NCBI GenBank assembly: GCA_028571685.1
Contig: CM053141.1
Coordinates: 77,423,833-77,487,832 of the forward strand
DNA: 64,000 nt
Reading direction: 5' to 3'
Source: Heterohyrax brucei
Lineage: Eukaryota > Chordata > Mammalia > Hyracoidea > Procaviidae
Of this stretch, positions 1 through 10,385 are shown one piece after another. The first letter of the stretch is position 1. Every line of letters begins with the position of its first letter. Both the position numbers and the translations under genes were made by a program. The notes beneath the pieces were generated by a model. That model did not search any database. It saw nothing but the letters and a program-made list of their open reading frames with translations, and had not been told where the DNA came from.

Positions 1-1965
1 CATCCATTAATAATCAGAAGATGGAACCTACTCAGTATGAATCAAGAAAACTGGAAATTGTAAAGAATGAAATAGAACACAGATTCATGTTATTGGCATT
101 AGTGAGCTAAAATGGAATGGTACTGGACATTTGAGTTCGACAATCGTATGGTCTACTATGCTGGGAATGACAACTTGAAGATGAATAGTGCAGCACATGT
201 TGTTGAAAGACATATTTCAAAAATCTATCCTGAAGCCCAATGCTGTCAGTAATAGGATAATGCCCACGAGCCTACAAGGAAGACCAGTTAATATGAATAT
301 TTTCAAATTTATACACCATCTACTAAGACTGAAGATGAAGAAACTGAAGATTTTTACCAGCTTCTGCAGTATGAAAAGGATCAAACATGCAGTCAAGATG
401 CACTGATAACTACCAGTGATTGGAATGTGAAAACTGGAAACAAAGAAGAAGGATCAGTAGTTGGAAAACCTGGCCTTGGTGATAGAAATGATGCTGGAAA
501 AACTCAATATCATCAGTCAGTACAAAGTTAAGGCTCTGACTATGGATCAGACCATCAATTTCTTGTGTACAAGAATTTCTTGTGTACAAGTTCAAATTGA
601 AGCTGAAGAAAATTAGAACAAGTCCACGAGATGCAGTACAACCTTGAATATATGTCACCTGAGTTTATAGATCATCTCAAGAGTAGATTTGATGCATTGA
701 ATGTTAATGACCAAAAAGGCCAGATGAGTTTTGGAATGATTTTAAGGACACGATACATGTCTTTTTAAAGACAAGAAAGAAGGAAAGACCAAACTGGATG
801 TCAGAAGAACCTTCAAAACTTGCTCTTGAATATTGAGCAGCTAAAACAAAAGGAAGAGTTGATGAAGTAAAACAGATGATTTCCAAGGACAGCTTGAGAA
901 GACAAAGTATTATAATGCCATGTGCAAAGAGCTGGAGGTAGAAAACCAAATGGGAAGAACATGATCTGCATTTCTCGAGCTGAAAAAATGGAAGAAAAAA
1001 AATTCAAGCCTCAAGTCTCAATAGTGAAGGATTGTATTAAACAATTCAGTGAAAGATTCTATTAGAAAACTCAGGAAGCACTAAAAAGAAATGCAAGGAA
1101 TACATAGAGTCATTGTACCGAAAAGAGCTGGTCAATGTTCAACCATTTTAGGAGGTGGCGTATGATCAGGAACCAATGGCAATGAAGGAAGAAGTCTAAG
1201 CTGCACTGAAGACATTGGTAAAAAACAAGGCTCCAGAGATTGATGGAGTTTTCAGTTGAAATGTTCCAACAAATAGATGTGGCCACTGGATATGCTTACT
1301 CATCTATGCCAAGAAATTTGGAGGACAGCTACCTAGCCAACCAGCTGGAAGAGATACATATTTATGCCTATTCTCAAGAAAGGTGATCTAATCAAATGCA
1401 AAAATTGTTGAACAATATCATTAATATAGCATTCAAGTAAAATTTCGCTGAAGATCATTCAAAAGTAGCTGCAGCAGTATATTGACAGGGAACTAGCAGA
1501 AATTCAGAGCATATTTAGAAAAGGCTGTAGGACTAGCGGTATCATTGCTGATGTCAGATGGAACCTGTCTGAAAGCAGAGAAGACCAGAAGGAAGTTCAG
1601 CTGTGTTTTACAGACCACGCAAGGACGTTTGACTGTGTGGATCGTAACAAATTATGGAAAACATTGCCAAGAGTGGGAATTTCTAGTTTATGTTGAAGAA
1701 TAAGGGAAAAAAAGAAGAATTGATGCCTTTGAATTATGGACTACATCTCACATACTTTGGACATGTTATCGGAAGAGGTTAGTCCCTGGAGAAGGACATC
1801 ATGCTTGGTAAAATACTGAATCTGTGAAAAGGGAAGACCCTTAATGAGGTAGACTGACACAGTGGCTATAACTGTAGGCTCAAGTGTAACAGTGATTGTG
1901 GGATCGCACCATGTTTTGTTCTGTTGTACATAGAGTTGCTATGTTAGAAGTAATTTGATGGCACT
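1..1965 (+). mobile_element. RTE/BovB-type LINE, sense, left end beyond window
   Basis: A degenerate non-LTR retrotransposon of the RTE clade. Positions 1-440 correspond to the apurinic-type endonuclease domain: frames read ISELKW near 97-115 and SDWN near 414-425, a worn form of the GDWN active-site motif. Positions 1585-1665 carry reverse-transcriptase block A (FTDHARTFDCV, usual form FIDYAKAFDCV). Right after that, near 1690, the sequence jumps to the 3' end, so the YADD catalytic block is missing. Another deletion lies near 500-520. Stops and frameshifts break every frame. The 3' tail ends near 1965. Family assignment is from memory of afrotherian RTE elements; the clade is secure, the subfamily is not. 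Confidence 0.85.
557..590 (+). repeat. 17-bp perfect tandem duplication inside the RTE relic
   Basis: The unit aatttcttgtgtacaag occurs twice head to tail (557-573 and 574-590). Each unit contains the palindrome cttgtgtacaag-like core. Probably a local replication-slippage duplication after insertion of the element. Confidence 0.8.
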
Positions 1966-2290
1966 TAATGACAATCACATAATTCATATAATTATCTTGC
2001 ATTTATCAAATTTATCACATTTTGGTGTACTTTAAGAATTCTATCAGTAGACTGTGAATAAAAAAACACCTATTACTTAAATCATAATTGTTATGATATT
2101 CTGCTTTATCAGTGTTTAACGTTGTATTGCTTTACTAGAGTTGTATTCCTCTAGTGACGCGAAATATATCCAAAATGTACAAAATTTAGGCTATTTTGCA
2201 TCAGTCAAACTTTCCACAATCGTGTTTTTCTTGTGTATATAAATCGATGAAGTATGGCAATTCTCAGAGCACCAATACCCTGAATGTCAG
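1966..2290. other. AT-rich unique DNA, no feature seen
   Basis: Follows the RTE tail. No repeat family, long reading frame or RNA gene recognised. A few CpGs survive near 2157-2165. Confidence 0.5.
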
Positions 2291-2291
2291 T

Positions 2292-2325
2292 TAAAAAAAA
2301 AAAAAAAAAAGACAAAAAAAAAAAA
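2292..2325. repeat. A-rich simple repeat
   Basis: Two adenine runs separated by 'gac'. No recognisable retroelement body lies directly upstream, so it may be a decayed tail or plain slippage. Confidence 0.85.
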
Positions 2326-2400
2326 TATGCCACAATGTATAGCAACCTGTTTTGGCATCTTCAGTTGTTAACATACTGAAGACCTTGATGTTAAGAGGAA

Positions 2401-2433
2401 GGGAGCGGGGTGGGGGGGAGTGGGGGGGGTTGG
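2401..2433 (+). repeat. G-run cluster, predicted G-quadruplex
   Basis: Four runs of three or more G (GGG, GGGG, GGGGGGG, GGGGGGGG) with loops of one to three bases, followed by a GG. This meets the usual G3+N1-7 quadruplex rule on the plus strand. Confidence 0.8.
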
Positions 2434-2940
2434 TGAGACTCTCTGAAAGCCTGAGAGTCTGAAGAGGAAGCAGGGGTGACACACAGCTGTTTTTCTGTGC
2501 GTGTTTTGTTTTTAATCATAGTCCACTAACATAATTTTTAAACCAGACCAAAACGTTGCCTGCCTAGTCAGAGAAGAAAAACAACTAAGATACGGTTTCA
2601 AAGGTAAGGAAGGAGAAACAGACCTACATTCATGCAAAAGATCACTGGCCATAATCTCTTTAAAAGATGGACCTGCAAGTGGAGGAAGGTAACGGGTGCT
2701 TACTAAACACTGATGACCAATGAAAGGAGAAAACTTCCCAAGAACCCACAGATTCTGGGGAGACTAGTTTCAGACCAGGCAAGGGCTTTTGAATCTGGGG
2801 AGGCTGAACTGGTAACCTGAGCAGCTCCTGGTTAGAAATCAGCAGAAAGGCCATCCTGCAGCCCAAAAGGCTCCAGCTTTGGCCCTTTCCCAGCTGTATG
2901 GCCTGGACTCCAGAGGTTTATAGCTCCCCGTTTGTGACCA
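2434..2940. other. Unique DNA, no gene seen
   Basis: Mixed-composition sequence with no recognised repeat, exon or RNA. Short frames on the minus strand lack any family resemblance. Confidence 0.5.
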
Positions 2941-3100
2941 GGAACCTCTGATGGCATAGTGTTGAAGAGCCATGGCTGCTAACCAAGAGGTTGACAGTTC
3001 AAATCCACCAGGAACTCCCTGGAAACTCTATGGGGCAGTTCTACTCTGACCTATAGCACGGCTCTGAGTCAGAACAGACTTGACAACACTTAACTACAAC
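2941..3100 (+). mobile_element. AFROSINE, sense, near full length
   Basis: Head with the tRNA-related part (ctgctaaccaagaggttga, then cagttcaaatccacca with the Pol III B box), the central 'ggaaactctatggggcagtt' block and a worn tail ending in taactacaac. Such SINEs are tRNA-derived and non-coding; RTE enzymes are thought to move them. Confidence 0.9.
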
Positions 3101-3321
3101 TTTGTGCCCAGGGCTCTTCCTCAAACCCTCAAGAGCCTGGAGGGACTAGGAAGTTTAAGTGTATGTTTGACACTATTTATAGCAGTGATTTCCAAACTTT
3201 TGCTCAATATCCGTATTGTTAAGTTTTTAAAACTATTCTAGTATATGTAAAATAGAACTATGGCCTAGATCCTTCAACTCTGCTAATAATCTAGCTGTTA
3301 CAGTATCCAAAGGGGTTGTAG

Positions 3322-3480
3322 CAAATAAATGTCATTCGACCCAGCACAATGTGCTGACTTCTTCCTAAGCGCCAAGCCTTGCACTAGGTGCCGGAGATCC
3401 AAAGATGAATTGGACATACTTTCTGCCTTCAAGAAGTATATGGACCAGTGGAGGAACTGGCCTGAACATCTAAGGTAGGT
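3322..3480 (+). repeat. Ancient LINE 3' end (L2/L3-like)
   Basis: Carries the 'gcactaggtgccggagatccaaagatgaa' type wording, a decayed form of the mammal-wide 'gcactgtgctaggcgctgggaatacaaagatgaa' tail. Family level (L2, L3/CR1 or MIR3) not decided. Confidence 0.55.
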
Positions 3481-3633
3481 GGGTGGACAGGAAGGAAACA
3501 GAGAGGTTAACTAAACACAGACCCCTCAAACTTACTAACTTTAAGGAGTCTAAATATAATTACCAAGCCAACAAATGTAGCAAGGGGAATGGAACATTCT
3601 GGGTCTACAGGTATAGCTTTTTCTAAGGAGCAC

Positions 3634-3782
3634 TGTTGTTGCGTGTCATCAAGTCTATGCCAACTCTTTACAACCCCCTGGGATGGAGTAGAACTGCCCA
3701 TAAGGCTTTTTTGTTTGTTTGTATGTTTTTGCTGTAACTTTCTTGGGAGCAGTTCACCAGGTGTTTCTCTTGCAGAGCCGAC
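3634..3782 (-). mobile_element. AFROSINE variant, antisense, degenerate
   Basis: Tail begins as gttgttgcgtgtcatcaagt, body 'gatggagtagaactgccc', then the longer-variant segment 'gctgtaac...gggagcag' and truncated head. A T-rich insertion (ttttttgtttgtttgtatg) interrupts it. Confidence 0.8.
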
Positions 3783-4588
3783 AATAGAAATGTATTATTA
3801 AATATGAGGCAAGGAACTCTGGCTGGGGTGGAAGACCTTGTTAGATGGAAACAGAGCCTTCTGGTCTCCACATACACTGCATGGAACCAATTTCTGAGCC
3901 CTAATCTCTGGCAGCAAAGTTCTTGATTTCTGAGACCCAGTGTAGAGCAAGAGAATGTGGGAACCAAGAGTCGAAAGACCATGTGTGTCTTTGTCCTTTT
4001 TGTACATGAGCTTTGCCTGCAGCCCTCTAAAAAGCTTCTAGAAAGAGTTAAGTCATCAAGTGATTTTTGCTTCTTGGTGCCTTCATCTGTTATGCTTTCC
4101 CCCGACCCCTCTCTCCCTACTTTCTGGGTTTCGCTTACCCAGAACTTACCCCCTAGCTTCCTGAGTCTGCTGTTACCCTTTCCACTCCAGCACACTCTTT
4201 GCCCAGTTAGTCTCAGCCTCATCTCCCCATCCGCACCCTACTAAGAAATATTATACAAAAACATCAGAAGCAGATGATGCAAAGATAATAGACTCTCCAA
4301 AGAGGGGGAACTCTTCCTGTTTATTCTGGTGATTCAGTTTTCTAGCTCATCACTTCCTGTATGAGAACTCAAACCCATAAATGTTGGTAAATTCAATGAG
4401 GCAGGCTTAAATTGCTCAGCTTTGATGATCTGGTAAGCAGTCTCACGTTACAATGGCTACAAAAAACGAGAGAAAGAATGGTACCAGTGCTTTATGCATT
4501 CTGTTTTTCAAAATCCTTCCTCACAGTGAAATTACATTAATCTGAAATTAAAACAAAAACAAAAAATAAACCAGCATCTTCACTTTTA
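3783..4588. other. Unique DNA, no gene seen
   Basis: No repeat family recognised. The longest minus-strand frame of the window (184 codons, 3668-4222) lies mostly here, but its C-terminal part is SINE sequence, so it is treated as chance. Confidence 0.5.
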
Positions 4589-4977
4589 AGGAACATTCTG
4601 GCTATACTTTTTCTAAGACTAATTTGCTCATAATTTGGCAGAATGTGGTGTGTTCTAGTTTTTCACCAACACCATAATTCAAAGGCATCTCTTCTTCTTT
4701 GTTCTCCCTAATTCATTGTCCACCTTTTATGTGTGTATACCATACAATAGCTTGGGTTGGATGCACTTCGGTCCTCAAAGTGACATCTTTGCTTTTTAAT
4801 GCTTCAAAGAGATGTATTACAGCAAATTTGCCAAATGCAAGACATTGTTTTATTTTATTTTTTGACTGTTGCTTCCATGGGTGTTGACTGCAGATCCCAG
4901 TAAAATAAAATCCTTGACAATTTTAACATTTTCTCTATTTATCAGGATGTAGCTTATTGGTCCAGCTGTAGAAAGGA
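4589..4977 (-). mobile_element. RTE LINE fragment, antisense
   Basis: Runs of text typical of the RTE 3' coding region read backwards: 'aaggaacattctggctatac', 'caccataattcaaaggcatc', 'gcttccatgggtgttgactg'. It aligns by eye with 24040-24400, another antisense copy. No intact frame. Both ends are truncated, and the AFROSINE-like 3' tail is absent. Confidence 0.85.
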
Positions 4978-5304
4978 CAAATCATGGAGCAAAGCAAGAA
5001 CTGCTTTAATTACTCTCCATGTTCTGATTGTGGCAACCGCTGCATTCAAAGTAGCCCTGTGAATTAATGATTTTGAAAGTGAATCAATTTGACTGAGTTT
5101 CTGCAGTTAGATGTATTAGAATTGCATGGATATTAACTATTAGAACATCTCTCTTCCCTCCCCCCAGCATAGGGTGGGAGAAGGAAGCTGGTACTACGAA
5201 ATTTATATTTTCACTAGTGTTTCTTGTGATTCTGATATAGCACCAAATTTGAGAGACTTCCTGTTTCAGAGAATATAAGTTCAAATTGCTTTTCTTTTCA
5301 ATTT
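4978..5304. other. Unique DNA, no feature seen
   Basis: Nothing recognised between the RTE fragment and the next SINE. Confidence 0.45.
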
Positions 5305-5317
5305 TAGAAATTATCTA

Positions 5318-5481
5318 ATTCAGTCAAACCCACTGCTGTCGAGTCGGGTTTGACTCATAGCAACTCTGGAGGTCAGAGTAGAACTGCCCCATAGAGTTTC
5401 CAAGGAGCGCCTGGTGGTTTGAACTGCCAACCTTTAGGTTAGCAGATGTAGCACTTAACCCACTACGCTACCAGGGTTTCC
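5318..5481 (-). mobile_element. AFROSINE, antisense, full length with 13-bp target duplication
   Basis: Complete antisense copy running from tail (caaacccactgctgtcgagt) to head (ctaccagggtttc). Flanked by a perfect 13-bp direct repeat TAGAAATTATCTA at 5305-5317 and 5482-5494, the signature of target-primed insertion. Well preserved, so probably one of the younger copies here. Confidence 0.95.
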
Positions 5482-5494
5482 TAGAAATTATCTA

Positions 5495-6747
5495 GGTGTC
5501 TTAAACTTATGAACACGGTGTCCAGCAGTCGCCGACTCTGGGAAAGCCTGTGTTTCCCCCATAAGGAGGATGACGCTTCGACCTGTGTTTCTTCTCCCGG
5601 TTCCCTGGCAAGCATACTCCCTCCATCTCTCCTTCCCAGTGTATGGCTAAGCATATGGTTCATTGCCCAGCTGATGGGCAAGTTCTGGCTTTCCAACAGC
5701 TCTTTAGCCATCTTTTTAAAATTCATTATCCAAATGTGCAGAAATGACCATTTGGAGTCACTATCATATTTCTCTGCGATACGACATGCATTCGAAGGGA
5801 TCATGTGCCAAGAAAGCGTGCACCTTTGACAGAGATGTTATTTCAGAGGGTGTCCTCTTTCAAAGGGTTCCCCCTTTATCTAGACTATCAAATTGTTCCG
5901 AGTTCTATAAAAGCAGGGCAGTGATTGTGATGGAAATTTACACAGAGAGATGGAAACACAGTGAAACTGCTGAGCTTGTTTGTTATTTGAAAGAAACTGC
6001 TAGAGACTAAATAGATCAGGTGTGTCCTGGTCCTTCATTCAGGCGGTGGATTAAAAGACTGGCCTTGAAGTGAATCCCTCCCTCTTCCTTATTCAGGTTA
6101 CAAAGTCCACCAAGGAGGAAGCCTGTGCCTCAGGCCTGCTGAACATAGAGCAAACCAGAGCCCCCAAGTCATCTCAGGGTGCAAAGCTCCTGCCTGGTGT
6201 TGGGAGATCTGGGTAACTTGCAATGTGTGGGAGAATTTACTGTTCCTTTTTCAAATAAAACAACTTCCTTTGTGTTTACTTTTCCCACCTCATAGCTGGA
6301 CTTCTGCTCCCAGATGCCCTCTTTCAAAAGTGATTAAGAACTACTCTGATACACTTGAGAATGAATACATAAAGTCTGGCCTGTGGGCAGCAACTTATGA
6401 CTCATTCTTTTGATTGAGAAAGTTGCTGAATGATCACCATGGACAGAGGGTTTCTAAATGTGGCAAGAACTGCAATCACTGTAGGAAGAGAAGGGAGAAT
6501 TAAGGCATAAAGTACAGTATGTGTAAACATAATCACGGCTTCAAGGGATTTCTGATTCATATGCCCTGATTCCCAAAACTTATAGTTAACAAATACAGTT
6601 TCAAATATAAACTACACTGCTCAATATCTATGAGCAAACCAGCAATACTTTTTTTTTCTGTAAAAGATCAATGGAAAAAAGTGACAGGCAACACAATGCA
6701 ATGAGCAGTGAGTAGAAATCTAGATAGCTATCTATGGGTATGTGACC
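5495..6747. other. 1.25 kb of repeat-free DNA, candidate conserved non-coding sequence
   Basis: No transposon recognised. The first 350 bp keep an unusual number of CpGs for this window (near 5529-5533, 5573-5580, 5598, 5778-5783, 5793, 5815). Overlapping frames of 106-107 codons on both strands have no recognised family. Whether it is conserved cannot be judged without an alignment. Confidence 0.4.
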
Positions 6748-7363
6748 AGGCCAGACCCATTGCCATGGAGCTGATTCTCACTCGTAGTAACTGTCATGGA
6801 TTGAATTGTGTCCCCCCCAAAATCTATGTGTTCATTTGACTCAGCTAGGAGTCCCAGTACGGTGCCATTCCTCCCATGTGTTGTGAATCCTGCCTCTGTG
6901 AGATTGATGATGGGCAACGGGCAGCAGCTGTGTTGGTGAGGCAGGACTCAAGCTGTAGCTCGCGGGATATAAGGAAGGGAAGTGAGCAGAGGATGTTGGG
7001 AACCTCAGACCACGAAGACCGAGAGCAGAGCATGTCCTTTGGACCTGAGGTTCCTGTGCTGAGATGCTCTCCTTGAATTTGGACTCTTGGCCTACTGGAC
7101 TGGGATGATTTCTCATATCGAATGAACTTGTAATTCACAAATGGATCTGTGGTTTACCAGACTGTGCTGATAAAAGTTACTCTTCATGAAGCCTTCCACT
7201 CGTGGCTTTTTTGATTGGAGCAGTACCAGGTGACTAAGACAGTAACCCTATGGGACAGGGTAGATCTTCCTTCTAGAGTTTCCAAGAAGCACCTGGTGGA
7301 TTTGAACTGCCAACTTTTGGTTAGCAGCTGTAGCACTTAACCACTGCAGCTATAGCATTTCCA
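6748..7363 (-). mobile_element. AFROSINE, antisense, split by a solo LTR
   Basis: Tail part 6748-6791 (acccattgccatggagctga) and body plus head 7242-7363 (agtttccaagaagcacctgg to tagcatttcc) read as one SINE once the LTR at 6792-7241 and one copy of GTAAC are removed. The join falls inside the 'catagcaaccctat' region. Confidence 0.93.
6792..7241 (+). mobile_element. Solo LTR (class III/MaLR-like), 450 bp, in AFROSINE
   Basis: Begins TGTCATGG and ends CTAAGACA (TG...CA), with a perfect 5-bp target duplication GTAAC at 6787-6791 and 7242-7246. A possible poly(A) signal variant (gataaa) lies near 7170. Five-base duplications are usual for ERVL/MaLR-type LTR elements. No internal region, so it is a solo LTR left by recombination. 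A second member of the same family lies antisense at 46523-47573 (shared wording around 'ctcagcacaggaacctcagg' in antisense). Confidence 0.85.
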
Positions 7364-7744
7364 TAGGTATTACAGTGTATGTGTATGTACCCATATGTGT
7401 CTATATATTTGCATCTAACTTTTTTAACTCTTCAGGTGATTCTAATATATAAGGCTGGAAACCCTTTGTAGAGAGCAGGGACCATATGGCATCAACTTCT
7501 CTATCCACATCAGGGCTTGGCCTTCACTGTAGCGGATGAAGTAACTAATTCACACAGATGTACGCAGCTGGGTCCTGTGTTTTTACTACCCAAGTTCACA
7601 GATGAGAACTTGGCATTGTATATGGAGTTGGTGAGGAGTATAAATCAAGCAAAAAGCTTGAATTCAGCTTAAGGAGGACACTGACCTTTCATAGTGATAG
7701 GTCTTCATTTATGAAAGGAATAAGGATTAATCCAGCGAAGTATA
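7364..7744. other. Mostly unique DNA with a possible L2 tail
   Basis: 7462-7550 (agagcagggaccatatggca...) resembles a decayed L2 3' end. The rest is unrecognised. Confidence 0.35.
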
Positions 7745-8340
7745 TGTCCATCATCAGATGGTGAGACTCTTAGAATACAGTTATTTCAGGAATTCAGAGA
7801 AAGGAGTAAAGCATGTAGGCTGGAGGAGTGGAGATTGGGCTCTATCCTTTAGGATATTATTAAAAACCTGTTCTCCAAGTGTTAGGGCCTAGCATGTCCA
7901 GAAAGGTTAACATGGCTGAGTAGTGAAGAGACAAAGAGCTAGAACTCTGGACATAAACATCATGCTTGAGGGATAGCAAGGAACCCAGTGGGGCTGGTGT
8001 GGAGTGAAAAAGGGAGAGAAATTAGGAGAGCTGTCAGAGAGGGAGACAACAGGGAGGGGTTCAGATTGATTAGGGGCTTTTAGATCAAGGTACTGGCTTC
8101 GTTTTTCTCTCTGGGCAAGATGGAAAGCTGCCAGAGAATTCTGAACTGATGAGTGACGTGCTCCGGCTTTGGTAGGACATGAAGGGCAAAAGCGAGAGGT
8201 CACGTAGGAAGTTGGAGGTGAGAACCCAGGTGAGAGACGGCAGTGGTTTGGATTGGGTGGTAGCAGTAGAAGCGCTAAGACGCTTGGGCTTGATTTGAAA
8301 ATACAGCCAACAAGACCTGCTGGAGATTGGAAGTGAGGAG
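7745..8340 (-). repeat. L2 LINE fragment, antisense
   Basis: Decayed antisense L2 coding sequence: blocks such as 'attaggggcttttagatcaa', 'agatggaaagctgccagaga' and 'gaactgatgagtgacgtgct' match the mammal-wide L2 wording ('gggccttgtaggccatggta', 'gggaagccattggagggttt', 'gaggagtgacatgatctgac'). The 159-codon minus frame here is a remnant of L2 or chance, not a gene. Confidence 0.65.
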
Positions 8341-8360
8341 TGAATGAAGATCCATTCAAC

Positions 8361-8553
8361 GAACCCAGGGACGTTAAGTGAAACAACTCACAGCAACCAT
8401 CTAGGAGAGAGTAGAATTCCTCTATAGGGTTTTAAGGCTGTAAATCTTCACAGAAGCAGATTGCCACATATTTATTTCTTCCGTTGAGCAGTTTGAACTG
8501 CTAACCTTTTGATTAGCAGCTGAGCACTTAACCACTGCGCCACCGTGGCTCTT
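8361..8553 (-). mobile_element. AFROSINE long variant, antisense
   Basis: Contains the variant insert 'ctgtaaatcttcacagaagc' between body and head, and ends with a clear head (ttagcagctgagcacttaac). Confidence 0.88.
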
Positions 8554-8729
8554 TGTGGATGATAAGGAGGGCTCTAAGCTGGTGGTCAAGGTTCTGTCCT
8601 GAGCAACAGGAAGGGTGAAAGTGCCTTTTACTGTAGTCAGGAACACCCTAGGAAGACCTGATACAGAGCAGGGGTGGTGAGAAATCTGATTTAGAGCACG
8701 CCAGATTTGAGATACTATGTTTGCATCCA

Positions 8730-8885
8730 GGAAACCTTGGTGGTGTAGTGGGTAAGTGCTATGGCTGCTCGCCAAAAGGTCAGCAGTTTAAATCCACCAG
8801 ACACTCCTTGAGGCAATTCTACTCTATCTTACAGCATCACTAAGAGTCAGAATTGACTTGATGGTAGTGGATTTGATTTGGCTTT
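8730..8885 (+). mobile_element. AFROSINE, sense
   Basis: Starts gaaaccttggtggtgtagtg, has B-box region agtttaaatccaccag and a worn tail gacttgatggtagtggattt. Confidence 0.92.
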
Positions 8886-9514
8886 GATCAGTGTTCAAGG
8901 AGAAATGGCAAGCAGCAGTTTTTCTAGGAGTGTTTTTGGTATTTGAAAATGCTTCCAAGAGCACGCTTTTTCATGCCATAGGAAGTAAAAACTTACCTTG
9001 AAGCATTAGGCTCCAGATGACTTCACCCACTGCCCCACAATTCCCAGAAGACCTCAGGAGAGGCCATATCAGAGCTTTCTTCACTTTCACCCTCAGGCTG
9101 TTGGTTACAGTCTTTTGGGATTTCTCTATCTGATTTTTCCAAATGACATCCTAGGGCTATTTTTTAAATCATCTGTATGGGTCACCTTGTCTAAAATAGT
9201 AAAAAGCTTATTGCATGCAGTGTTTTCCTTCATGACTTAAAATGTTGGATTACTTCTAGGTTGAAAGGCAAACTGCTTAACTGTGGAAGACTTACCAAGT
9301 CCAGATCCAAGAAGTCTACTAGCAACTCAGCTAGGTTTTAGAAAGCATTACATTTAGTAATAAGTACCTTGTATGTACTTTGAAAAGTTTAAGTCACATT
9401 TTATTTTCACATGGTATACCTCACAAACCATGGCCCAATCACCAACCCGGATCCAGAGGTCTGCCTGATAAGCCTAGCTACTAACTTTTTCCAAGGGAAA
9501 GTAACTAATACTTG
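8886..9514. other. Unique DNA, no feature seen
   Basis: No repeat, exon or RNA recognised. Confidence 0.45.
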
Positions 9515-9645
9515 TCGATAGTCTGCTCTGTGCCACTCTTTTATGCTTCTCTTATTTAACTTCCTCTTGATAACAAACTCAGACTCAAAGAGGTTCAGTA
9601 CCTGCCAACAGTCATACAGCTAACAAGCAGCAGAACAAGGAACCA
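9515..9645 (-). repeat. MIR SINE, antisense
   Basis: Decayed core: 'gactcaaagaggttcagtac' and 'gtcatacagctaacaagcag' correspond to the antisense MIR core (gaggttaagtaacttgcc, cacacagctagtaagtgg). Confidence 0.75.
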
Positions 9646-10034
9646 CAAAATCCGTTGGCCCTGCTCCGTCAAGCATCCCAGATCGTCTGCTGAGTTCTCT
9701 GGCTGTTCAGAAGCCAGCCAGCCCTCTGCCTCACCAGGTATAGTCAAAACGGGGTTCCTCTGGGACAATGACATGTACAAGAATTCCGAGGAGGCCAGTT
9801 TCTGCAGACCTTTGGGATGTATGACCTAAGGCACCAAACAATGAGTAATTGCTTTTCTTTACCTTTTTGATTCCTTCTTGGATTTTAAATATTTGAGATT
9901 TTTGGCCCATAACTTCAAAATTCATAAGAGCCTGGCAGAATGTCCAGTGGCAAAGGTAAGATCAATCACAGATTTCCTTTGCAGGAAAACAATTTTGTGC
10001 TTAATTATAAGGTACCACCTAGAGAGTGAATCTA

Positions 10035-10140
10035 ATTTCATCCTTATTTTATAGATGAGGAAAGTGAACTTCAGAGAAGTTAATTGGCCCCAAACCCACA
10101 CAAGTAGTAATGACCGGGCTGTTGCTTTGTGCAGCGCCAC
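10035..10140 (-). repeat. MIR SINE fragment, antisense
   Basis: 'tttatagatgaggaaagtga' and 'cttcagagaagttaattggc' give the MIR core. It lies about 55 bp before another MIR in the same orientation. Confidence 0.75.
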
Positions 10141-10194
10141 AGACTGTCCTCACTGTGTCTGTGAATAACAAAGAGTGAGCACTACTGGACAGCT

Positions 10195-10385
10195 TACTAT
10201 GAATGGAACTTGTATTAGCTAAATGAGCCCTTGAGACAATGTCATGAAATGAGCACTGGTATTAGCAGTCCCATTCTACAAATGAAAGGACTGAGACACC
10301 CTGATAAGTAGTCACTTGCCCATGGTCACACAGCTAGTAAGCAGCAGGTTCAGGATTCACATCCAGACAACCTGCTTCCACTGTC
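10195..10385 (-). repeat. MIR SINE, antisense, well preserved core
   Basis: Clear core and tRNA-proximal text: 'cccattctacaaatgaaagg', 'catggtcacacagctagtaa', 'gcagcaggttcaggattcac'. Confidence 0.88.

Noticed and set aside
3668-4222. 184-codon minus-strand frame, longest in the window
   Set aside because: About its last 35 codons are antisense-SINE sequence, no domain is recognisable, and overlapping frames are open on the plus strand.
7907-8386. 159-codon minus-strand frame
   Set aside because: Lies in antisense L2 and SINE sequence; a repeat remnant at best.
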